From: Lachnospiraceae bacterium
Lineage (GTDB): Bacteria > Bacillota > Clostridia > Lachnospirales > Lachnospiraceae
Assembly: GCA_910575035.1 (NCBI GenBank)
Contig: CAJTDL010000033.1
Span: forward strand, 1-50,589
DNA: 50,589 nucleotides
Reading direction: 5' to 3'
In this document: piece after piece, positions 44,206-50,589 of the stretch
Layout: every line of letters begins with the position of its first letter
Numbering within the stretch: position 1 is the stretch's first letter
Translations under genes and position numbers: made by a program
The notes under the pieces: generated by a model
What the model was told of the DNA's origin: nothing
Databases searched by the model: none
What the model saw: only the letters and a program-made list of their open reading frames with translations

Positions 44206-45126
44206 ATGAGAAATCTGGACAAATATAAGGGAATTATCCCAGCATTTTACGCATGTTATGACAATGAAGGCAATGTCAGCCCCAAAGGGGCAGAAGCGCT
44301 TACAAAGTATTTTGTGAGGAAGGGCGTAAAGGGAGTTTATGTAAATGGTTCATCTGGAGAATGTATTTACCAAAGCGTAGCGGATAAGAAGCTGATTTTA
44401 GAGCATGTGGTACAGGCGGCGGAAGGGAAGCTGACCATTATCGCCCATGTGGCCTGCAACAATACAAAGGACAGCATGGATCTTGCCTGCCATGCAGAGA
44501 GCCTTGGGGTAGATGCGATTGCAGCAATCCCGCCGATTTATTTCCGCCTGCCCGAATACGCCATTGCCCAGTACTGGAACGATATCAGCGCAGCTGCGCC
44601 TAATACAGATTTTGTGATCTATAATATTCCACAGCTTGCAGGCGTGGCGCTTACATCTGCCCTTTTTGCCGAAATGCGCAAGAATCCCAGAGTTATTGGC
44701 GTGAAAAATTCCTCGATGCCTGTGCAGGATATCCAGATGTTCCAGGAAGAGGCTGGGGAGGATTATATTATCTTCAATGGGCCGGACGAGCAGTTTATCA
44801 GCGGACGGGTGATGGGAGCCGAGGGGGCGATTGGGGGGACTTATGGGGCAATGCCAGAATTATTCCTGAAAATGGATAGATATATAAGGTCAGGCGATCT
44901 GAAAATAGCAAAAGAAATCCAATATGCTGTCAATAAAATCATTTATAAAATGTGTTCTGCCAAGGGCAATCTGTATGGCGTAATCAAAGCCATTCTCCGA
45001 ATTAATGAGAAGCTGGAGCTTGGAGGCGTAAGAGCGCCACTCCCTTCTTTGGAAAGTGTGGATCTGGCAATCGTGGAAGAAGCGGCTGGCATGATCCGTG
45101 CTGCAAAAGAAAAATACCTGGCTTAG
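44206..45126 (+). CDS. nanA: N-acetylneuraminate lyase
   Basis: The 306-residue class I aldolase of the DapA/NanA family splits sialic acid into ManNAc and pyruvate. Key segments are VKGVYVNGSSGECIYQS, FVIYNIPQLAGVAL (catalytic Tyr), VIGVKNSSMPVQD (Schiff-base Lys) and IIFNGPDEQF. The neighbourhood of nanE and nanK supports lyase rather than dihydrodipicolinate synthase. ATG 44206 follows AAGGAGTG; an earlier in-frame ATG has no ribosome site. Confidence 0.93.
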   Translation: MRNLDKYKGIIPAFYACYDNEGNVSPKGAEALTKYFVRKGVKGVYVNGSSGECIYQSVADKKLILEHVVQAAEGKLTIIAHVACNNTKDSMDLACHAESLGVDAIAAIPPIYFRLPEYAIAQYWNDISAAAPNTDFVIYNIPQLAGVALTSALFAEMRKNPRVIGVKNSSMPVQDIQMFQEEAGEDYIIFNGPDEQFISGRVMGAEGAIGGTYGAMPELFLKMDRYIRSGDLKIAKEIQYAVNKIIYKMCSAKGNLYGVIKAILRINEKLELGGVRAPLPSLESVDLAIVEEAAGMIRAAKEKYLA

Positions 45127-45148
45127 GGGAAAGAAGGAGAGATACGAG

Positions 45149-46660
45149 ATGCAAGGATTTACAATGATTGATCTGATTATATTGATCGTATATTTGGCAG
45201 CCGTGCTCTTTGCCGGGCTTCATTTTGCCAAAAAAGACATGAAGGGAAAAGAATATTTTAAAGGCGATGGCACAGTGCCCTGGTGGGTGACCTCTGTATC
45301 CATATTTGCCACATTATTAAGCCCGATTTCTTTTTTATCCCTGGCGGGAAATTCTTATGCCGGAACCTGGATCATGTGGTTTGCGCAGCTTGGCATGCTG
45401 TTGGCTATCCCCCTTACCATCCGTTTTTTCCTGCCTATTTACAGTAAGCTGGACATTGATACCGCATACCACTATCTGGAGCTTCGGTTTGGGAGCAAGG
45501 GGCTGCGTGTGCTGGGGGCGGTTATGTTTATTATTTATCAGGTAGGGCGTATGTCCATTATTATGTACCTGCCCTGCATGGTACTGGGGAGCCTGACAGG
45601 AATCAGCGTAAATCTCCTGATTATCATTATGGGAGTGATCGCAATTATTTATTCTTATACAGGCGGGTTAAAATCGGTGCTTTGGACGGATTTTATCCAG
45701 GGATCTGTATTGCTGATAGGGGTAACCTTTGCGTTGGTGTATTTGCTGGCACATATTGATGGAGGCGTAGGGGCAGTATATGGCGTTCTGGCAAATGGAG
45801 AAAAATTCCTAGCGCCGGACCAGCCGATTTTTAATCCTAATATTTTAAAGGACAGCGTATTCATCATGATTGTAGGGGCTGGGTTTAATACTATGGGTTC
45901 TTATGTGTCAAGCCAGGATATTGTACAGCGCTTCACGACGACCACCGATCGTAAGAAATTAAATAAAATGATGCTGGCCAACGGGGCACTGTCTATTTTT
46001 ATTGCAACGGTATTTTATTTGATTGGCACAGGGCTATATGTATTCTATCAGCAAAATGCCCTTCCGCCGGCGGCGGAGCAGGATCAGATTTTTGCGTCTT
46101 ATATTGCTTTTGAGCTTCCGGTGGGGATTACAGGGATTTTGTTGGCAGCGATTTATGCAGCTTCACAGTCTACCTTGTCCACAGGGCTGAACGCAGTGGC
46201 TTCCAGTTGGACGCTGGATATTCAGGCGCGCCTGTCAAAGAAAGAATTGAGTTTTGAGAGCCAGACAAAAATTGGGCAGTATGTGTCCCTGGCAGTAGGG
46301 GTATTTGCGATTATAGTGTCCATGGTGCTGGCAAATGGAGGGGTGAAGTCAGCCTATGAATGGTTTAATGGGTTTATGGGGCTGGTGCTTGGGATTTTGA
46401 TTGGGATGTTTATTTTAGGGGCATTTACAAAGTTGGCGAATACTTTTGGAGCTGTGGTGGCTTTCGTGGCGGCAACAGGAGTTATGGTTTATATTAAGTA
46501 TTTTGTGTCAGCAGAGGCAGTGTCGATTTGGGCATATTCAATTATTTCTATTGGAGTGTCTTTGGTTGTGGGGATTCCAGCAAGCTTTCTTTGGGGGAAG
46601 CTGGCCGGGGATGTTTCAGAACCGGGGGAGCATACTACGATTTATGGGGAGAAGGAGTAG
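45149..46660 (+). CDS. sodium:solute symporter, probable sialic acid transporter
   Basis: The 503-residue SSS-family permease has about 13 helices. Typical motifs are GTVPWWVTSVSIFATLLSPI near the first helices, YSYTGGLKSVLWTDFIQGSV and TMGSYVSSQDIVQRF. It lies between nanA and the YhcH gene in an unbroken operon, so it most likely carries Neu5Ac or a related form with Na+. ATG 45149 has GAAGGAGAG upstream. Confidence 0.9.
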   Translation: MQGFTMIDLIILIVYLAAVLFAGLHFAKKDMKGKEYFKGDGTVPWWVTSVSIFATLLSPISFLSLAGNSYAGTWIMWFAQLGMLLAIPLTIRFFLPIYSKLDIDTAYHYLELRFGSKGLRVLGAVMFIIYQVGRMSIIMYLPCMVLGSLTGISVNLLIIIMGVIAIIYSYTGGLKSVLWTDFIQGSVLLIGVTFALVYLLAHIDGGVGAVYGVLANGEKFLAPDQPIFNPNILKDSVFIMIVGAGFNTMGSYVSSQDIVQRFTTTTDRKKLNKMMLANGALSIFIATVFYLIGTGLYVFYQQNALPPAAEQDQIFASYIAFELPVGITGILLAAIYAASQSTLSTGLNAVASSWTLDIQARLSKKELSFESQTKIGQYVSLAVGVFAIIVSMVLANGGVKSAYEWFNGFMGLVLGILIGMFILGAFTKLANTFGAVVAFVAATGVMVYIKYFVSAEAVSIWAYSIISIGVSLVVGIPASFLWGKLAGDVSEPGEHTTIYGEKE

Positions 46661-46763
46661 GAATAAGAGAGGCGCGGCGCTGAGTAGGGAACATCCGTCA
46701 GGGAGAGCCCGGCACATAGCGGTATAGCACATGACAATTTATGCCATACAGGAGGAAGTGACA

Positions 46764-47228
46764 ATGATTTTTGGTAACACCAACCACTTACAGGATTTTG
46801 GAGTTTTGCAAAATCCCATAAAAGAATGCTTTGCCTATCTGCAGAGCCACAATATGCTCTTATATGAAAAGGGCAGCTATCCAATTGATGGGGACAGGCT
46901 CTTTGTGAATATAATGGAGTACAGGACAACCGTTCCGGAAGAACGTTTTTGGGAAGCCCACAAAGAATATTTGGATGTCCATGTGGCATTGCAGGGGCGG
47001 GAGCAGATTGACCTTTGCTTTATATGGAAGATGCAGCAGGGAGAATATGTGGAAAAAGATGATTTTTTGCCGCTGGAAGGAGAAAAGAACGGCTCTGTTA
47101 TATTGGAGCCAGGAGATTTTCTGGTATGCTGTCCCTATGACGGGCACCGTACGGCAGTGGCAGCAGGCCAGCCAGAGGATATTAGGAAGGCGATTTTTAA
47201 AGTCCGGATAGAAAAGGCGTGCGAATAA
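46764..47228 (+). CDS. YhcH/YjgK/YiaL family protein
   Basis: The 154-residue cupin-like protein has family marks YEKGSYPIDGDRLFVNIMEY, EYLDVHVALQGREQI and EPGDFLVCCPYDGHRTAV. Members in nan operons (NanQ) help the ring-opening or anomer conversion of sialic acid. AGGAGG precedes ATG 46764. It follows the symporter and precedes nanK. Confidence 0.9.
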   Translation: MIFGNTNHLQDFGVLQNPIKECFAYLQSHNMLLYEKGSYPIDGDRLFVNIMEYRTTVPEERFWEAHKEYLDVHVALQGREQIDLCFIWKMQQGEYVEKDDFLPLEGEKNGSVILEPGDFLVCCPYDGHRTAVAAGQPEDIRKAIFKVRIEKACE

Positions 47229-47270
47229 AATACAAAAAAGTGAGATTACAGGCAGGAGCCTAATTGATAA

Positions 47271-48218
47271 ATGAAGGACAGGCAGAAAGCGGATATGAAA
47301 AAGTATGTGAGTATTGACATTGGCGGAACAGCGATAAAGTATGGCGTGATTTGTGAGGATGGAAAAATTTTAAGCAGGAGCCTTGTGGAGACACAGGCAG
47401 ATAAAGGCGGGGCAGGGATCTTGGGTAAGGTGGAAAGGATTGTGGAGGAAGCCTGCCAGCAGGAAGGGATTTGTGGGATCTGCATATCCACGGCAGGAGT
47501 TGTGGATACAAAACAGGGCAAAATCCTATATTCTTCACCATTGATTCCAGATTATGCTGGGACAGAGTATAAAAAAATACTGGAAAATAGGTTTCAGATT
47601 CCCTGTGAGGTGGAAAATGATGTGAACTGTGCAGGACTGGCAGAATATTATTCTGGCGCGGCCGCAGGCAGCAGAATTTCCCTGATGCTCACAGTGGGGA
47701 CAGGCATTGGCGGCAGCATAGTGATAGATGGGGAGGTATTCCGCGGAGCCAGCGGCAGCGCCTGTGAAGTAGGGTATATAGTGATGCGGGGCGGAGATTT
47801 TCAAACCCTTGGGGCAGCCAGCGTCCTGACAAAAAAGGTGGCAGGATGGAAAAAGGAAGCGGAAGAAAGATGGGATGGGCACCATGTTTTTGAAGCAGCA
47901 AAAGAGGGGGATGAAATATGCATACGTGCCATTGAGGAAATGGCAGATGTGCTGGGGCAGGGAATTGCCAATATCTGTTATGTTCTGGATCCAGAGATTG
48001 TGGTGCTGGGCGGCGGAATTATGGCACAGCAGGATTTTCTGAAAGGGCGGATAGGGAGGGCAGTTGCCAAATATCTGATTCCAGGTATGGCTTGCCATAT
48101 GCGGCTTGCTTTTGCAAAGCATGGGAATGATGCAGGGATGCTGGGGGCATTTTATCATTTTCAAAAGTGCCGTTTGAAAAAAAGTGATGCTATGGTTCAT
48201 GGCTCAGAAATGCGCTGA
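47271..48218 (+). CDS. nanK: N-acetylmannosamine kinase (ROK family)
   Basis: The 315-residue ROK kinase phosphorylates ManNAc to ManNAc-6-P, the substrate of NanE. Visible are VSIDIGGTAIKYGVI (phosphate loop), PCEVENDVNCAGLAEY (catalytic Asp), TVGTGIGGSIVIDGEVFRGA and VVLGGGIMAQQDF. The Cys-rich zinc motif of many ROK proteins is not present after GSACEVGYIV. The last residues (HGSEMR) are encoded by the start of a REP-like unit, which replaced the original stop region. Confidence 0.9.
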   Translation: MKDRQKADMKKYVSIDIGGTAIKYGVICEDGKILSRSLVETQADKGGAGILGKVERIVEEACQQEGICGICISTAGVVDTKQGKILYSSPLIPDYAGTEYKKILENRFQIPCEVENDVNCAGLAEYYSGAAAGSRISLMLTVGTGIGGSIVIDGEVFRGASGSACEVGYIVMRGGDFQTLGAASVLTKKVAGWKKEAEERWDGHHVFEAAKEGDEICIRAIEEMADVLGQGIANICYVLDPEIVVLGGGIMAQQDFLKGRIGRAVAKYLIPGMACHMRLAFAKHGNDAGMLGAFYHFQKCRLKKSDAMVHGSEMR

Positions 48219-48264
48219 ACTGCGCATTCCTTGAGAACATGGTTCAGGTGTGAGGGGCGTTTTT
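48190..48264 (+). repeat. REP-like palindromic unit at the nanK 3' end
   Basis: GGTTCATGGCTCAGAAATGC then GC...GCGCATTCCTTGAG and GGTTCAGGTGTGAGGGGCG match the units at 33473-33610. The stem CTCAGAAATGCGC / GCGCATTCCTTGAG is kept with changes. It encodes the last codons and stop of nanK. Confidence 0.7.
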
Positions 48265-48388
48265 GCGTAGCAAAATTTTAAATATCGTCTCAAATTGTTG
48301 CTATGAGTGGCGCCTAGGCCGTGAATAGTAATATGATGAGAAAATAAAAATTGGGAAATTATAAAGATTTGAGACAATGATTGTAATT

Positions 48389-48400
48389 ATATGCTATAAT
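48389..48400 (+). promoter_or_regulatory. extended -10 promoter of the lipoprotein operon
   Basis: ATGCTATAAT is a perfect -10 with TGn extension. A TTGAGA lies 20 bases upstream, too far for a normal -35. AAGGAG and the ATG follow about 20-30 bases later. Confidence 0.65.
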
Positions 48401-48432
48401 ATCCTTATAAAAGAAAAGGAGTTATAGCAATT

Positions 48433-49143
48433 ATGAGAAAAAGAATGAAGAAGCTACAGGCATTGCTTTTGTCCGGCTTGTGCTGTCTGCTTTTGTTTAG
48501 CGGCTGCGGGACAGAAGAAAATCCCCTTTCATCCAACCCGGATGCTGTAGAAGATATGCAATCGGCTTCTGAGAGCCCAGAAGCGTCAACAAGCCAGGGG
48601 GATGCAGATAATTCAACAAGCTCAAATGCTGCAGATGCACAGACAGGCCAGGAGGATGCAGCAGGCAGCTCCAATGCAGGCGCAGGCAGCCTGGGGGAAT
48701 TTTCTGTGGAGGATATCAATGGAGAAGCCTATACACAGGAGATGTTTGCAGATTATGACCTGACCCTAGTCAACATATTTACTACCTGGTGCGGCCCTTG
48801 CATTGGCGAGATCCCAGAACTGCAAGAACTGCGGGATGAAATGGCAGGCCAGAAGGTAAATGTGGTAGGATTTGTCCTGGACAGCATTGACGAGTCTGGC
48901 AGCCCCATCCAGGAAACTGTTGATATCGCAAAGGTATTGGCAGAGCGCACGGGCGTGTCCTATCCCTTCCTGATTCCAGACGCTGGATGCCTGAATGGCA
49001 GGCTTACAGGGATCAATGCCGTTCCAGAAACTTTTTTTGTGGATAAGGAAGGGAATATTGTAGGCGAGACGTATACAGGGAGCCGTTCTAAGGAGGAATG
49101 GAAGGAAATTGTGGAAGCCGAACTGAAAGGGGTTGTCCAATGA
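48433..49143 (+). CDS. TlpA-like thiol-disulfide lipoprotein
   Basis: The 236-residue protein has a lipobox (LLLFSGCGTEE) after a hydrophobic leader, a Ser/Ala/Asp-rich linker to about residue 85, and a thioredoxin fold with TTWCGPCIGEIPELQ active site and the cis-Pro region INAVPETFFVDKEGNI. It is anchored outside the membrane and likely reduces or oxidises disulfides in exported proteins. Its stop overlaps the next ATG (ATGA). Confidence 0.92.
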   Translation: MRKRMKKLQALLLSGLCCLLLFSGCGTEENPLSSNPDAVEDMQSASESPEASTSQGDADNSTSSNAADAQTGQEDAAGSSNAGAGSLGEFSVEDINGEAYTQEMFADYDLTLVNIFTTWCGPCIGEIPELQELRDEMAGQKVNVVGFVLDSIDESGSPIQETVDIAKVLAERTGVSYPFLIPDAGCLNGRLTGINAVPETFFVDKEGNIVGETYTGSRSKEEWKEIVEAELKGVVQ

Positions 49144-49289
49144 GGCGCCCCAAAGAAGCACCCAGGAGCGGAATTTGCATGGCGATTTTGGGACTTGCCG
49201 TCATGGTATTTGGGATCTGGCGGGGAGAGATGCCTGTTGTCCTTGCAAAAGCCGTTAATATCTGTATGGAGTGTATAGGAATTGGATAA
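49140..49289 (+). CDS. CD1871A-type small CXXC membrane protein
   Basis: The 49-residue protein has one hydrophobic helix (ICMAILGLAVMVFGIW) and ends AVNICMECIGIG, the CxxC signature of the CD1871A family. It starts within the stop of the lipoprotein gene and comes before a polyferredoxin membrane protein. The three probably form a redox relay across the membrane. Confidence 0.85.
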   Translation: MRRPKEAPRSGICMAILGLAVMVFGIWRGEMPVVLAKAVNICMECIGIG

Positions 49290-49387
49290 GCCAAAAGCGC
49301 ATAATATTACCAAAGAATAAACAGTAGAAGTTGTTAAGCAGTTATAATATTGGCAGCTTAATCATATTTATATGGAGTGTGTCAGAA

Positions 49388-50227
49388 TTGAATAAAAGAA
49401 AAGATAAAAATGAATGGAAACGCCATGGGATACAGGCTTTTTGGGCATTGATAACCAACAGCTACCTTATTGGCTTTGCCCAGGGAAAAATCTATAAGGG
49501 CAAGCTTAAAAACCTCTGTGTCCCAGGTTTAAACTGCTATTCCTGTCCAGGCGCCCTTGGTGCCTGCCCTATAGGCGCCATGCAGGCTGTAATTGGCAGC
49601 TGGAATTTTAAATTCGCTTTTTATGTGGCAGGTTTTTTAATTTTTATAGGCGCCCTTATGGGAAGGATCGTTTGCGGCTGGCTCTGCCCTTTTGGCCTAA
49701 TCCAGGATTTGCTGCATAAAATTCCCTTTCCCAAAAAAATCCAAACATTTCGGGGAGACAAACTGCTGCGCAAACTAAAATACCTGATACTTGTAGTTTT
49801 TGTCATACTTCTCCCCATGTTCCTGGTAGATATCCTGGGACAAGGAGCCCCTTATTTTTGCAAACTAATTTGCCCGGCAGGCACTTTGGAAGGCGGATTA
49901 CCCCTGGTGCTGCTCAATAAATCCATGCGGGGTGCGTTAGGCTGGCTCTACGCCTGGAAAAATTTCCTGCTGATTGTCACCATCCTTCTGTCGATGGCCA
50001 TATACCGTCCTTTCTGCAAGTACATATGCCCATTAGGCGCAATTTACTCCGTATTCAACCCTATTTCCATCTTCCGTTATCGGTTGGATAAAGAGAAATG
50101 CGTACATTGCGGCGCCTGTGCCAAAGCCTGCCAAATGCAGGTAGATCCTGTAGAAAATGCCAATCATCCAGAGTGCATCCGCTGCGGTGCCTGTAAGAAG
50201 TCCTGCCCAGTGAAAGCCATCCAATAG
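49388..50227 (+). CDS. polyferredoxin membrane protein (NapH-like, 4Fe-4S)
   Basis: About 279 residues with four to five helices. NLCVPGLNCYSCPGALGACP and GWLCPFGLIQDLL carry the membrane-facing Cys motifs, FCKYICPLGAIYSV another, and the C-terminus has two ferredoxin motifs (CVHCGACAKACQM and CIRCGACKKSCPV). It passes electrons across the membrane, probably to the thioredoxin-like lipoprotein via the CXXC protein. TTG 49388 with GGAG upstream fits the family start better than TTG 49331. Confidence 0.85.
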   Translation: MNKRKDKNEWKRHGIQAFWALITNSYLIGFAQGKIYKGKLKNLCVPGLNCYSCPGALGACPIGAMQAVIGSWNFKFAFYVAGFLIFIGALMGRIVCGWLCPFGLIQDLLHKIPFPKKIQTFRGDKLLRKLKYLILVVFVILLPMFLVDILGQGAPYFCKLICPAGTLEGGLPLVLLNKSMRGALGWLYAWKNFLLIVTILLSMAIYRPFCKYICPLGAIYSVFNPISIFRYRLDKEKCVHCGACAKACQMQVDPVENANHPECIRCGACKKSCPVKAIQ

Positions 50228-50528
50228 TGGCTGTGAATCGTAATAATCCTTTATTATTTACGGCTAATGTCCGTAGTTTGAGAGATTTATCGGGAAGCAG
50301 TAAAATGCTGTACTAGTATAATCCGCGCTAAATAACCTTAATGTTTGGCTCTTTGCTGGTTAAATGAAAAACCCGTAGGTTTGTCAGCTGTATTTTTACA
50401 GGATTTTGCTTAGTCCCTACGCGGAACCGAACCCTTAGCTAACGGACACTGTTCCATGGCCAATACCATCAGCTCAGAGCCAGGAACCATTTCTTAGCCT
50501 TACAGTCTTGGAAAACGTAGTCAGGGGG
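50228..50528. other. non-coding stretch after the ferredoxin gene
   Basis: No open frame with a ribosome site is seen. GTGAATCGTAATAATCC resembles the end of the REP-like family, and a few short inverted repeats occur. No RNA gene was recognised. Confidence 0.5.
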
Positions 50529-50589
50529 AGGCTGGGGCTTCTGGGTTTGCCCTCGCAAGTCACAAGGGCAAACCCAGAAGCCCCAGCCT
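50529..50589. repeat. perfect 25-bp inverted repeat at the window end
   Basis: AGGCTGGGGCTTCTGGGTTT (then GCCCT) at 50529-50553 is exactly complementary to 50565-50589, with an 11-base loop CGCAAGTCACA. The sequence ends on the last base of the right arm. It may be a real hairpin element or an assembly edge. Confidence 0.9.

Noticed and set aside
48365-48400. TTGAGA as -35 of the lipoprotein promoter
   Set aside because: The 20-base spacer carries no dyad like the MerR-type promoters; the TGn-extended -10 explains activity better.

Overview
The window looks like a gut Firmicute of the Lachnospiraceae type. The evidence is moderate GC, strong GGAGG ribosome sites, BlaI/M56 pairs, large FtsX-type ABC permeases, PTS/LacI sugar regulation, a CD1871A-type CXXC protein, and a type I choline trimethylamine-lyase. 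The genus cannot be fixed from sequence alone.

Region 1 (1-6.5 kb) holds the 3' part of a membrane-anchored DUF4367-like protein and two small envelope proteins. A minus-strand set follows: a 10-TM DMT-type transporter, an 88-aa partner and a 56-aa leader ORF. Diverging from these is a plus-strand trio of TPR protein, DUF4037 nucleotidyltransferase-like protein and DUF4125 protein.

Region 2 (6.6-21 kb) is a complete glycyl-radical choline-utilisation microcompartment (cut/GRM) locus. It encodes five BMC-domain shell proteins, one pentameric vertex protein, CutC, CutD, two aldehyde dehydrogenase homologues, PduL phosphotransacylase, an iron alcohol dehydrogenase, EutP/EutT/EutJ/EutQ-like accessory proteins and a MerR/BmrR-like regulator. 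CutC would cleave choline to trimethylamine and acetaldehyde; the aldehyde goes to acetyl-CoA and acetyl-phosphate, or to ethanol. The first aldehyde dehydrogenase homologue has Ser where the second has the catalytic Cys (residue 251 in both). Three promoters with related 19-20-nt dyad spacers precede the transporter set, the TPR trio and the shell operon, suggesting one MerR regulon.

Region 3 (21-26.6 kb) is a graveyard of mobile and defence remnants: a holin-like type I toxin with apparent antisense architecture, IS66 and IS630 fragments, an XRE pseudogene, a broken VapBC pair, a serine recombinase tail, two-component remnants, tnpV and a DUF2326-like tail. A 280-bp palindromic element occurs twice (about 21.0 and 28.3 kb), with a 19-bp relic at 5.6 kb.

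Region 4 (26.6-34.1 kb) holds blaI/blaR1-like genes, an FtsX-type ABC permease and its ATPase, tandem and REP-like repeats, and a DUF1703 pseudogene.

Region 5 (34.2-48.3 kb) is for carbohydrates. It contains a large LamG/Ig/GH43 glycosidase whose signal peptide is out of frame with the rest, then a LacI repressor with two matching operators before an MBL-hydrolase/PTS EIIBCA operon. A sialic-acid/ManNAc catabolic set follows: nanE, nanA, SSS symporter, YhcH, nanK. A 55-57-nt leader motif with a covarying stem is shared by cutC and nanE.

Region 6 (48.4-50.6 kb) has a TlpA-like lipoprotein, a CD1871A-type CXXC protein and a polyferredoxin membrane protein. The window ends exactly on a perfect 25-bp inverted repeat.
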